Virus record (IMG/VR): IMGVR_UViG_3300029286_000071
Location: 1 to 46,380 of that record
Length of the DNA stretch: 46,380 nucleotides
Direction: 5' to 3' (one strand)
From: a virus
Positions 31,934 to 40,302 of the stretch are shown here, in pieces. Each line of letters begins with the position of its first letter. Positions within the stretch are counted from its first letter, which is position 1. The notes below the pieces were generated by a model. That model did no database searches, was not told the DNA's origin, and saw nothing but the letters and a program-made list of their open reading frames with translations. Position numbers and translations under genes: made by a program.

Positions 31934-32122
31934 TTAATTAGTAATAAATTTAGATAAACTATCAATTTTTTCTTTCTGCCATTCTATTTGGTTTTCAAGA
32001 TTTTTAATATAATCTTTATTAGCCTTATTTAATTTGAGTAATCCCCATATTCTATAGGATAATACTCTTAACATCTTACGAGTGTTTTCTTTAATATCTA
32101 TTATTTCAATTTCTTTTTCCAT
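31934..32122 (-). CDS. Hypothetical coiled-coil protein (62 aa)
   Basis: MEKEIEIIDIKENTRKMLRV then KANKDYIKNLENQIEWQKEK. One helix bundle, no membrane segment. It lies just before the endolysin candidate and starts soon after variable protein 2 ends. Confidence 0.6.
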   Translation of the reverse strand: MEKEIEIIDIKENTRKMLRVLSYRIWGLLKLNKANKDYIKNLENQIEWQKEKIDSLSKFITN

Positions 32123-32165
32123 ATAAATATAAATTAAAGATTAAAAAATAAATAGTCAAAGTATC

Positions 32166-32356
32166 AAAGAGTCGAATCTTAGTTCTTAAGACAACGAACA
32201 GAGAAGCCGTAAGAACTGAAATTGTAAATCAGCGGGTAGACCTGCGTACTATTAAGGTTCACACCGTAACCATAGATACTATTAGGAGAAGATGACCAAT
32301 AGTTGCCGTACCAGCCCCGACCGTAGTAGTAGGCATTACTGCGATAGCGGTAACCT
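32166..32356 (-). repeat. Variable repeat 2 (DGR-like)
   Basis: The second 191-bp copy, identical in length to 29689-29879. Shared blocks include GTTCGTTGTCTTAAGAAC before the stop, the region past the stop, and AGTACGCAGGTCTACCCGC in the middle. A small inverted repeat (TCTTA..TAAGA) overlaps the stop codon in both copies, near where DGRs carry their initiation-of-homing hairpin. Confidence 0.8.
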
Positions 32357-32760
32357 GCTAGTTTTAATCAAAGCCTTTCTCTTACAGAAGTATCATCCTG
32401 CCATCATCATTCTATCCTAATATTAGGATTTATATATTTTATTATCTGTCACCATTCATCTTTTGTTGGTACTTTTTTTCAAACTTTTTTTGTTTCTCTA
32501 ATCATCGCATCAAATGTAAATAATTGTTCTCATTTAAAATCTCAATCTAAAAACTCTGTTATATCTTCTTTTTTATTGATTAAAACTTTAACTCAACCAA
32601 TAGTTTTTTTCTTCCAATTCTTACTATAAACTTTGAAATTTTTATCTTCTAGTTCTAATATAGTGGTTTCAACACTTTTACTTTTATTTAATAGAAAAAG
32701 TATATCTTCATTAGATACTTCTACAGTTTTGTAGAATTTTCAATCTATTAGATTGTACAT
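32179..32760 (-). CDS. C-type-lectin-like variable protein 2
   Basis: 193 residues. Its first ~135 residues differ from variable protein 1 except for general layout (IDGKFYKTV, KKVGKKVPTKDEWGQII), yet the last 58 residues are encoded by the near-identical repeat: LAGYRYRSNAYYYGRGWYG, NYWSSSP, NFSSYGFSVRCLKN. At nearly every changed codon the two proteins differ in residue. Similar ends on dissimilar genes are expected when both receive the same diversified cassette. Confidence 0.8.
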
Positions 32761-32761
32761 A

Positions 32762-32998
32762 TTAATAATTTGTTATTAAAGTAAAATTTCACTCTTTTTT
32801 TGCAAATATAAATACAATTCATCTCCATTTTACACTTAACTTTCAATCTCTTTCTGTTCTTGGGTATACTTTATTCTTCTTAATTCCTTTTTTTATACAT
32901 TCAGCGAATGTTGCCTTAATGTATGATGTAGGGTTAATATTATAATTAAATCTTTCATTTGCACGCAATGTAGCGTGGTAGGTCGCAGTTAGAACCAT
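32762..32998 (-). CDS. Small RelE/ParE-like or DUF4258-like protein (78 aa)
   Basis: MVLTATYHATLRANERFNYN then YIKATFAECIKKGIKK and KWRGIVFIFAKKEGNFTLIT. The order helix (H....R..eR), then beta strands ending 'IFa...g.f.LIT.y' recalls RelE-superfamily or DUF4258 domains. Overlaps the upstream gene by 10 bp; that partner is wing-helix-like, so a toxin-antitoxin-style pair is possible but unproven. Confidence 0.45.
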
Positions 32999-33384
32999 TG
33001 TATAGTTTTTAATATTTTACCCCAAATATTTGGTTTAATATAATCAGGATTTTTTATGCATGTATTTCAAATAAATTCATCTACTGTATTTTTGATATAT
33101 TTTTGCTTAATTTCTCATTTTTCTACTATTGTAGTTTGTATTCAGTATCTATTTATTAAATCTCAATTTACTATTCAGAGAGTTTTTGGAATAAATACTG
33201 CTTTCCATTCAAAATTCTTTCAACTTCATTGTCTAATAATAGTACAACCTTTTCATTTTAGTTGAAAAATCTTATCTTTGAAATTCCAACCTATTAAGCT
33301 ATTTAACTCTTTGTTACTATGCCAGTTATAATCTGACATTAAGTCAAATACTTTTACTATTTCTGATTTTTCTCTTGTTTCCAT
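32989..33384 (-). CDS. Hypothetical winged-helix-like protein (131 aa)
   Basis: METREKSEIVKVFDLMSDYN, then WHSNKELNSLIGWNFKDKI and GKGCTIIRQGSGKNFEWKAV, the pattern of phage winged-helix domains ('kvl.lL.dg.whs..EL....g......RI..Lr..G..I'). The C-terminal half is unassigned. Probably binds DNA. Confidence 0.5.
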
Positions 33385-33389
33385 AATAA

Positions 33390-33482
33390 TTAAAAGTTAA
33401 GAGATAAAATATAAATTACAAGAAGTGTTTGAATTTCTGTGTTTACAATTTTGCAAACTTTTTTTAATTCTTTCATTCTCAT
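33390..33482 (-). CDS. Possible small peptide (30 aa)
   Basis: MRMKELKKVCKIVNTEIQTL then LVIYILSLNF. Basic start and hydrophobic end. Next gene downstream of a structured leader; may be the regulated first gene. Confidence 0.4.
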   Translation of the reverse strand: MRMKELKKVCKIVNTEIQTLLVIYILSLNF

Positions 33483-33509
33483 AATTAATAAAGTTAATGT
33501 TAATGGGCT

Positions 33510-33572
33510 AGATTAAGAGTTTTTTGTTTTATCCAGTTGGTTATTAACCTTGGTTTCCATAACTCTTAATCT
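33510..33572 (-). ncRNA. Structured leader with 12-bp stem and a 15-codon ORF
   Basis: AGATTAAGAGTT (33510-33521) pairs perfectly with AACTCTTAATCT (33561-33572) to enclose about 39 nt, inside which GGTTAATAACC can form a small hairpin. On the minus strand the loop carries an ORF of 15 codons (33513-33560, METKVNNQLDKTKNS). It lies 12 nt downstream of the promoter at 33584-33612 and ahead of the peptide gene at 33482, so control by leader structure or leader peptide is plausible. Confidence 0.5.
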
Positions 33573-33583
33573 TAACTGAGAAT

Positions 33584-33612
33584 AGTATATTCTTTTTTAA
33601 TTAGAATGCAAA
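33584..33612 (-). promoter_or_regulatory. Promoter TTTGCA-17-TATACT
   Basis: Minus strand, downstream of the HTH gene and upstream of the structured leader. The spacer (ends AAAAAAGAA) is close to that of 40095-40122. Probably a target of phage regulators. Confidence 0.65.
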
Positions 33613-33696
33613 TCTTTTTTATAATTTACTTCACTAACTTAGTATTAAAGCCAAACTTTTTTTAAATTTAATTTTATTGTATAAGTTTCGTATACA

Positions 33697-33972
33697 CTAT
33701 TTCAAAAAATCGGTTACAGTAATAGGTCTAATCGCCTTTATTTTGAATATAGAAAGCGTGCGTTCGTTTGCAGAAGCGATAAACTTAGTTAGCACTTTCT
33801 TATTAATAAGTTTACAATTTCATTTTCTATAATTTACTATTGTTTGTTCTGTAATTCAGGCGTGCTTACAGATAAGCTTAATATTAAGCCCATTAGTATA
33901 GTCTATGAACTTATATAAGTCTATTTTGCTTGCTTCAATAAGTCAATCGCTTGCGGTGTATTCTTTTCTCAT
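33697..33972 (-). CDS. Helix-turn-helix transcriptional regulator
   Basis: 91 residues: MRKEYTASDGLIEASKIDLY, then NGLNIKLICKHAGITEQTIV and NYRKGNCKLINKKVLTKFI. ICKHAGITEQTIVNYRKG is a good Cro/CI-type HTH. The protein is short, as for Cro. It stands at the head of a promoter-leader region (33.4-33.7 kb), a sensible position for an early regulator. Ends in TAG. Confidence 0.75.
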
Positions 33973-33983
33973 AATTTTAGTTG

Positions 33984-34271
33984 TTAGTTAATAAATTTAT
34001 ATTTAACAAAATAGTTTCAATGTTTACATTTTTTATTCTTAATAGGAAAGTCTTTTGCTCTCATTATTTTAAGTTCACATTGACAATCATCTGAGTCAAA
34101 ATATAAATATATAGGAATATAGTTTTTCTTTTTTTTAAATGATAAATTAACTCAATTTAATTGTAAGAAATGATTTTTAAAAAAATTAACAGCAAATAAT
34201 GGTTTTTTTAATTTTTCTTTCCATTTTCGTGGAATTTGTAATAATAAATTATAAGGTTTTATTTCTCTCAT
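33984..34271 (-). CDS. Hypothetical zinc-finger-like protein (95 aa)
   Basis: MREIKPYNLLLQIPRKWKEK, a basic start, then DSDDCQCELKIMRAKDFP and KKCKHGNYFVKYKF, three cysteines and a histidine which could bind zinc. No family recognised. Confidence 0.6.
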
Positions 34272-34273
34272 AG

Positions 34274-34690
34274 TTATTTTTTAAATAAATAAAATTTTCA
34301 ATTAATTTGTTTTACATTTTTGTTTTCGTTTCATTTTTTGAAAAAATGTTTTTTAATTTTTTCTCACGAAACTACAAATAATGTTTTTGTATTAGTTGCT
34401 TTATTTGAAATTAATTCTTTTGTAAAATAACAATTTTCAATTCATTTAATTTTAAAATCTTCAAAACTTGCACATCATATACTAGTTGTAGTATCAAAAT
34501 TAATAACTGTAGTAATATCAGATTTAAACTTTTTAAGTTCTTCAAGTTCGGAATGATATTTTTTTAAAACTTCTATTTGTAATGATAGATTTTTATTTAC
34601 TCTTTCTTCTCGTTCTTTATTATGAATTTTTCAACAATTAATAAAATCTGTAAATAATTGTTTAAATTCTGTTCTTAATGTTTTAAACAT
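34274..34690 (-). CDS. Hypothetical coiled-coil protein (138 aa)
   Basis: MFKTLRTEFKQLFTDFINCG, a coiled coil (LSLQIEVLKKYHSELEELKK), then a beta-rich C-terminus (TLFVVSGEKIKKHFFKKGN). Helices plus a small domain; no family recognised. Confidence 0.65.
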
Positions 34691-34709
34691 AATTAATAAA
34701 GTTAATGAA

Positions 34710-35030
34710 TTAAAATATAAGTTTTTTCTCAATATTGAGTTTTTCTGTTGCTCTGTCTACTTTTTGTTTTGCTAGAGCTTTTAGCTTTTGCCATTTACGG
34801 TAGTCTAGTAATTCATTATAAGCTTCAAACTTTAGCAGTTTTTCAAATGCTCATATTGTCATTTTTTGGTCTAAAACTTGTCAAAAGTATTTTGAGTGAA
34901 TTTCTTTCTCCTTAATACTTAGTAAGTCCATAGCCTTTCATTCTTCAATAGTTCTATATTCTAGCACCTTATATGCTTCTTCTAGTTGTCCGTATGCTTG
35001 TTGCATATCTGAATAATCTTTTTCTATCAT
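34710..35030 (-). CDS. Hypothetical helical protein (106 aa)
   Basis: MIEKDYSDMQQAYGQLEEAY, then EKEIHSKYFGQVLDQKMTIG and KWQKLKALAKQKVDRATEKL. All-helical, charged. No family recognised. Confidence 0.65.
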
Positions 35031-35032
35031 AG

Positions 35033-35344
35033 TTATTTAATTAAAGAGTATAAATAGTTTGTAATATCATCAAGATGTCTGAAAACTTCAAGTTTAAATC
35101 ATAACTCTCAAGTATAAACATAATGATTTGAGTTTTTATAATAAGTAAAAAATTTATTCATAAATTCTGTAGTAAATATCATATCTTTTTCACTTATATC
35201 ACTTTTTGCTCAAGAATCATAATAATATCAATTATCTTCACTCCAATATTGCATATCATCATATCATATAGTATCACATATTTTTCTGAAATAATCATCT
35301 TCTGATATATATTCAGATTCTATATCTCAATCTTCTTGTTTCAT
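35033..35344 (-). CDS. Hypothetical acidic protein, paralogue of 30317-30592
   Basis: 103 residues with MKQEDGDIESEYISEDDYFR, a strongly acidic, aromatic start, and the shared second half DMIFTTEFMNKFFTYYKNSN. Acidity and aromatics recall DNA-mimic inhibitors, but this is only a compositional remark. Confidence 0.65.
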
Positions 35345-35351
35345 AATTTAA

Positions 35352-36746
35352 TTATTTAATATTAAGTTCTTTTTTGACATTTATTCCTGTAATATCAAGA
35401 AAAATATCATTATCAAAATTAGGCAAATCTAATACTTTCTTTTTTTCTGATAATTCAGCTCAATTCCAAGCATTTTTCCACGCTTCTTTATAAGAAATTG
35501 GTTTTAGGTATCATCAAGTAGTGATACTATTAGGATTATTAGTTTTTTCTTCTTGTGTCATAAAATCTATTGAACGCCATATATTTAACTCAAAATTGAA
35601 AAAATTTGGAAAATTATAATCTCAAAATTTGATTTTAGTTTTTTTGCCAAAAAAAGTTGCAAATAGTGTAATATTAGAGAAGTATCAAGAGTTCCAGTTT
35701 CAAGAGTTCCAGTCTCAAGAGTTCAAGTTTCAAGAGTTCAAGTTTCAAGAGTTTCAGTTTCAAGAGTTTCAGTTTCAAGAGTTTCAGTATCAAGAGTTCA
35801 AGTTTCAAGAGTTTCGGTTTCAAGAGTTTCAGTCTCAAGAGTTTCAGTATCAAGAGTTTCAGTCTCAAGAGTTTCGGTTTCAAGAGTTTCAGTCTCAAGA
35901 GTTCAAGTTTCAAGAGTTTCAGTTTCAAGAGTTTCAGTTTCAAGAGTTTCAGTATCAAGAGTTTCGGTTTCAAGAGTTCCAGTTTCAAGAGTTCAAGTTT
36001 CAAGAGTTTCAGTTTCAAGAGTTTCAGTATCAAGAGTTCAAGTTTCAAGAGTTTCGGTTTCAAGAGATAATCTTATTATAATCATCAAGTTCTTGAAGTA
36101 TTTTTATTTTTGAAGTACAATTTTTATTTAATCAAAAATCAATTTCCCCTAATATTTCTATTTCACAAATTTTACTATCTTTAGGATAAAAGTCATAAAT
36201 ATCTTGTAACTTATTACAATAATGAATACCACTATTACATAATTTAATACTTTTTTCTTCAAAAATATTTCAAATTTTATATTGTTTTGATTTACATTTT
36301 AGGTTTTTATCAAAACCTTTATATGCTTTATTTGGAATAAAATCTTTAACAACTTGAATAAAATCTTTATTTGATAATGAACCTATTCAGGTTCATAATC
36401 AAGATAGTAATATTGTTTCATTTTCTTCTCAAAATTGAAAAATTGATTGTAATGCTTTATATACTAGAACCTTATTTGATTTAAAATTATTATCTACAGT
36501 TATTATGAATATTACATTTCATACTCTTTGATTTTTTCATTTAACTAAATTTTCGCATTCTTTAGGAAATTTTTCTTTAATCTTAGCGTCTAACCCTCAT
36601 CACATAGTATAATTAGGATTACTTGCACTTACTATAACTCATTCTTGCTGAAATATATCTCATACGATATAATCAGAAAAATAAGGTATTTCTTTTTTAA
36701 CTTGTTCTACAAGTTTTTTATTCAAATCTATAAATTTTATTTTCAT
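35352..36746 (-). CDS. Macro domain + DUF + pentapeptide-type repeat protein
   Basis: 464 residues. Residues ~20-135 form a macro domain: VGDIFQQEGVIVSASNPN, TMGGGLDAKI and LLSGLGTGIGSL, the ADP-ribose-binding loops. Then AYKGFDKNLKCKSKQYKIGN and CNSGIHYCNKLQDI, a small domain that in phages precedes repeat proteins. About 25 five-residue repeats of type NSGNx/NSGYG (~228-356) follow, nearly all with a TGA glycine. The last ~108 residues include NPNSITTGGYLKPISYKEAW and LPNFDNDIFLDITGI, known from phage repeat proteins. ADP-ribose binding or hydrolysis against a host defence signal is possible. Both large opposite or shifted frames here are shadows. Confidence 0.8.
35681..36066 (-). repeat. 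15-bp tandem repeats coding Asn-Ser-Gly pentapeptides
   Basis: About 25 units (plus strand: CAAGAGTTnnAGTnT). Variation is limited to the codons after NSG: AAC/TAC and TGG, TTG, CGA, TGA. The array is a multiple of 15 and so can expand or shrink in frame. Confidence 0.9.
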
Positions 36747-36811
36747 ATTATTTTTGGTTATTAATAAACTACTTACTATCCCTTAATAATAAGGAATAGA
36801 ATAGAAATTTA

Positions 36812-37333
36812 TTAAAAAGGAATTTCTCATAAGTCTTTTTCTGGTTGTTTCCAACATAATGCAGAACAATAAGTTTTCCCAGTTGTTCAGCTAATTTTCA
36901 TTGAAGCTCAACATTTAGGACATTTTACATCAGTTTTTGTTTCTGTTTTTTGTTCAAAATTACTTCATCTATTGATATCCTTATTTACTTCATCAGCACT
37001 TGCTATTCATTCAATTACTCATATTCAAGCAAAAGCACAAGCTCTTCATACTGCAGAAGTTTCGGCATTTTCTAACGCTGATGTAAAATTTACCTTGTTA
37101 ACTTCATTACTTTCAATCTCTTGTGCTAGACCTGTATATATTTCTCCTGTTCCTAATAGAGTAAGTTTAGCTTTTACAACCCACATTTTTCTAGTTTCAA
37201 AATATTGATATTCTGTTTCAATAGAATATTTTTCACTAGTAGCTAGAGCTAGTATTCTTTCTTTAACTTCTACATAAGGTTTTCCTTTAATAGATACTTT
37301 TTTAAAGTCTTTTTCTAATATTTCTTTTTTCAT
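36812..37333 (-). CDS. ssDNA annealing / recombination-associated protein with zinc ribbon
   Basis: 173 residues. The phrase GLAQEIESNEVNKVNFTSAL then ENAETSAVGRACAFAGIGV and EGIASADEV is a well-conserved signature of phage proteins in recombination loci ('eNAeTSA.GRAL...Gig...iASadEv'), several annotated as single-strand annealing or DNA-binding. The C-terminus adds CPKCGASMKISGTTGKTYCS. Neighbours (Gp157-like gene, nucleases, helicase) agree. Biochemical activity is inferred. Confidence 0.6.
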
Positions 37334-37365
37334 AATTAATAATTATTACATAATAAATTACCTTG

Positions 37366-37809
37366 TTAATCATTTTTGATAACTAATTTATAATCTACTT
37401 CTATACTGATATTGTCATCATAAAATTTTCAATCTATATAGTCTTTTTTAAGTTTAGTTTTATCTATTTCGGTCTTAATTCTTTTGTATTCTTCTGGGCA
37501 AGTAAATCACTCTTCTATTTTTAGACTTCAAGGAGTCTTATTAAGTTGCACTGTCACTCAATCAAGAGTTGTAAAATCGTGCAATCAAGCAGTAAACATA
37601 ATTTGTTTTGCTTCGTTTCTTAAATCTTTTTCTTTATTTCCCGCTTCTATTAATTCTTTACTTATTTTAAGATAATTTTTATATTCTTTACTATTTTTAA
37701 ATTTATTCTCCAAAATAGCTTGTTCATTTTTTAATCTTAATTGTTCTCTCTCATAATTTCTAATTTGTGGCACAAGTCATTCAACTTGTGTAGATATTTC
37801 ATTAGTCAT
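37366..37809 (-). CDS. Gp157-like coiled-coil protein
   Basis: 147 residues: a coiled coil (EREQLRLKNEQAILENKFKN) followed by DGVTVQLNKTPGSLKIEEGF and TKLKKDYIDGKFYDDNISIE. The order matches siphovirus Gp157-like proteins (helical hairpin, then '.....st.l.i....... p..y.......D...lk..l..G'). Those lie next to annealing proteins. Family call moderate. Confidence 0.5.
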
Positions 37810-37834
37810 ATTTTTTAAAAGTTAATAAATAAAT

Positions 37835-38038
37835 TTAAATTAAATTATCTCTTTGAAAATTATTATCTCTTTCTAATTCCATATCTTCTTCTACTTTATA
37901 TTCTATATCTTCATTATATTTTAATTTTTCTTTTCTTTCTTCTTTATTTTTTTCTAACCAAATTTTAATTAGTTCGTCAATTACAAAATCTAATTGTTTT
38001 AGATTTAAAGTGTTTGCTTTTTTAATTATGTTTTCCAT
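37835..38038 (-). CDS. Hypothetical acidic small protein (67 aa)
   Basis: MENIIKKANTLNLKQLDFVI then EKNKEERKEKLKYNEDIEYK. Single helix plus charged tail. First gene after the promoter 38068-38095; no family recognised. Confidence 0.6.
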   Translation of the reverse strand: MENIIKKANTLNLKQLDFVIDELIKIWLEKNKEERKEKLKYNEDIEYKVEEDMELERDNNFQRDNLI

Positions 38039-38067
38039 ATTTTTTAAGTTAAATATTAACTGTTCTT

Positions 38068-38095
38068 ATTATACGAATTTTAATTTAAAAACAAA
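38068..38095 (-). promoter_or_regulatory. Promoter TTTGTT-16-TATAAT
   Basis: Minus strand; shares TATAATAAGAACAG with the promoter at 30752-30779. It would drive the recombination genes from 38038 leftward. Confidence 0.7.
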
Positions 38096-38124
38096 TCTTT
38101 TTTTAATTATCTTTTTAAATTGGC

Positions 38125-38772
38125 TTAAAATATATATTTGTTTACTTGTATAAATGGCTTTACTTGATATTTTTTTACGAAAATCTTAAATTCTCAAACT
38201 TTAATTAATAATCACTCCTTTTTATTATAATCTTGTAAGATTCTACACTTGTTTCAGTTATATATTACAAATTCTCATTGTAAGTATTTTTCATATTCTG
38301 TTTTTTTATGTCTTTCTTGAATATCTTTTTTATTTTCTTGAAACCATTTTCGTCTACTTAGTATTAAATGTTCTTTATTTTTTATTCTCCATTCTTTGGA
38401 TTTTTCTCTTTCGTGTTTAAGTTTTTTATAATCTGCTCTATATTTTATATGATGATTTTTAGCCATTTGTTTTCAGTGTTGTGTTTTTCTATATTCTGCT
38501 TTAACTTTATTTCTACATTCCTTGCAAGTTGTAGTATATTTATTTTTACTTTTACTATATTCACTCCATTCTTTGAATAATCAGCATTTATTACATATTC
38601 TTCAATTCTCTTTAATTTTTCCTTGTGTTCTTAAATTTCAAGGAATAATTGCTTTTTCTTTGGAAATTCATTTTAAAAATCTTTCTCTATATAATCAATA
38701 TCTAACCTTATCTCAACAATAAGAGTTATAATATTCATATTCTGTTTTGTATTTTAGATTATTTAGGTTCAT
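38125..38772 (-). CDS. Zinc-finger protein, possible HNH-type endonuclease relative
   Basis: 215 residues. GRICNKCGLFKEWSEYSKSK and TTTCKECRNKVKAEYRKTQH make a four-Cys cluster like the one in HNH-family nucleases ('CskCg..kpls.F......y...CkeCrn'). A long basic helix follows (HEREKSKEWRIKNKEHL), then a small beta domain. No HNH His pair is evident, so DNA binding is surer than cleavage. Its 5' flank is unusually structured. Confidence 0.55.
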
Positions 38773-38774
38773 AA

Positions 38775-38957
38775 TTTAAAAGTTAAAACATAATTTAGAA
38801 GCTAATCCTGAAAGGTGTTTTGTATAAAATTTACTCTTATACAAACTAGTGGTATACCTCGCAAGTATAGCCTCTATTATTTAAGTTATTTAGGCGGATA
38901 AGATAACTTAAATAGATTATGTTAAGTATGTAAGCAAATCAGCTTTTGGCTGTCATT
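38775..38957 (-). ncRNA. Structured non-coding stretch with two long hairpins
   Basis: About 180 bp with no gene. TTTGTATAA/TTATACAAA (38819-38827, 38837-38845) and TATTTAAGTTAT/ATAACTTAAATA (38878-38889, 38903-38914) are perfect 9- and 12-bp inverted repeats, with GGTATACC between them. It could be the leader of the zinc-finger gene, a small RNA or an origin-type structure. I see no tRNA signature. Confidence 0.45.
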
Positions 38958-39215
38958 TTAAAAAATTTCTGTATATCTTACGAATATTCTAACATTCCAT
39001 TCATTATTTCCCCATAATCAATCTCAAACAAGACTTGGTTTTACTTTTGTAAGATATTTTTTAGTTTTTTCTATTTCTTCTTTATGCTCTTCAATTTCTT
39101 TTATTAATTTTTCTTTATTTCTTTTGTTTAAATATTCAACCATTTTATAATGATTATTTATTTGTTCATCACTATATCATTTTTGTTTAAAATATTCTTT
39201 TAAATTTCTTCTCAT
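38958..39215 (-). CDS. Hypothetical helical protein (85 aa)
   Basis: MRRNLKEYFKQKGYSDEQIN, a coiled coil (EKLIKEIEEHKEEIEKTKKY), then LVGDGLWGNNEWNVRIFVRY. No family recognised. Confidence 0.6.
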
Positions 39216-39257
39216 AATTTTATAATTAATAAATAAAAATATTAACTTTATTTTCTT

Positions 39258-39629
39258 TTAATATTCTTCTAAATATCGCTTTAAATACTTAATCTTTTCT
39301 TCTAAATATTCTCTTGTTACTTTCAATGGAAGATGTGCTAGTTTTTCTAAATTATCTAAATAATCTTTTCATCTTTTAGCTTCTATCCATCTTGTAAATT
39401 CTACTGGTGTTTGATGTGGACTAAATGTAGAGCTAAAAGTGTGGTGTCATGAGCATAAGCAAATTCAATTCGATAACTCCCAACGAACACTTTTATTATT
39501 TCTGCTAAAAATATGATGAGCGTTAAGATATTCTGTTTTTCAACAATACTCACACTTTCATATTTTCCGTATACATTCACTCCAAAGTTTATCTGCTTTT
39601 TTCTCTAAAGGTCAAAGTAATTTTTTCAT
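39258..39629 (-). CDS. HNH-type nuclease, NinG-like
   Basis: 123 residues. CEYCGKTEYLNAHHIFSRNN has the first Cys pair (26, 29) and the HH (38-39). VRWELSNGICLCSGHHTFSS gives the second metal site and catalytic region. The tail has HQTPVEFTRWIEAKRGKDYL. This is the phage NinG/HNH arrangement, used in recombination or packaging. Confidence 0.8.
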
Positions 39630-39642
39630 AATTATTTTTTAA

Positions 39643-39948
39643 TTAAAATTTTGCACTTTTAAAATGTTGTGCTAATAATCAAGCCATTTTATTTATAAGT
39701 TTTTCATCTGTTCTAAGTTTATCTTCTTCTAACTTCCATAGAATCATATGTAATAGTTCGTGTAGATATGTTTTAATTAAATTATCTTCGTTAAGATTAT
39801 TTGTTTCAGATATTTTTTGTAGTTCTATTAGTTTTTTTCTATAATATGCCCTACCATTACTATCCTCTTCTGAAGTTAATTTATCAGAATATTTTATATT
39901 AATGGTATCATTCATTAATTCAAACGATTTAGGTATTTTAAAATACAT
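39643..39948 (-). CDS. Zincin-like small protein with HELLH
   Basis: 101 residues. LIKTYLHELLHMILWKLEED carries HExxH at 63-67, followed by DEKLINKMAGLLAQ. This is the size and layout of small phage zincins such as ImmA/IrrE- or SprT-like fragments. Target unknown; proteolysis of a host factor is a guess. Confidence 0.6.
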
Positions 39949-39952
39949 AGTT

Positions 39953-40054
39953 TTATTTAGTTAATATTAAATAAGCTCTACCACATTTACTTTTTAGTAT
40001 ATACTCTTTTCATTTTGTTATTTTATAAGTCTTTCATTCTATTTTTAGTTTCAT
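39953..40054 (-). CDS. Hypothetical peptide (33 aa)
   Basis: MKLKIEGKTYKITKGKEYIL then KSKCGRAYLILTK. Basic beta-hairpin. It follows the promoter at 40095-40122. Confidence 0.45.
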
Positions 40055-40094
40055 AGTTTTAAAATTATAAAGTAAAATAGTTGTAAGCAAAAGT

Positions 40095-40122
40095 ATTATA
40101 TTCTTTTTTAATTTAAAGTCAA
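40095..40122 (-). promoter_or_regulatory. Promoter TTGACT-16-TATAAT
   Basis: Best sigma70-like site in the window: minus strand TTGACT, spacer TTAAATTAAAAAAGAA, TATAAT. In the gap between genes 40168 and 40054. Confidence 0.75.
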
Positions 40123-40167
40123 AACTTTTTTTAATTAAATTGTCATTTTGCCCATTCTATCATATTT

Positions 40168-40302
40168 TTAAAGACTTTCTAAAACTATTTCTTGTTCTAT
40201 TTCTGTTTTATTATTAAATTCTTTTGCACAATCAAAACAAAAATATCACATATATAAGTGCTGAGTTGGGCTATTACATTCTTTACAATAAATATTTTCC
40301 AT
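40168..40302 (-). CDS. Small zinc-ribbon protein (44 aa)
   Basis: MENIYCKECNSPTQHLYMGY then FCFDCAKEFN, a CxxC...CxxC zinc ribbon. It lies 10 bp past the helicase gene and may act with the replication proteins. Confidence 0.6.

Noticed and set aside
35250-35285. YxDD-like motif hinting at a reverse transcriptase
   Set aside because: The frame gives GYDDMQ in a 103-residue acidic protein with a paralogue lacking it; no other RT motifs.
35674-36063. Minus-strand Leu/Lys repeat frame
   Set aside because: Shifted-frame reading of the same 15-bp array, without flanking coding sequence.
35681-36066. CRISPR array
   Set aside because: Units are contiguous 15-mers without spacers and are translated as a protein repeat.
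35629-36081. Plus-strand QEFQFQEF repeat protein
   Set aside because: Antisense shadow of the Asn-Ser-Gly repeat array; all flanking evidence supports the minus-strand gene.
38775-38957. tRNA gene or group I intron
   Set aside because: No T-loop GTTCGA-type motif, no acceptor stem, no conserved intron core and no split gene around it.
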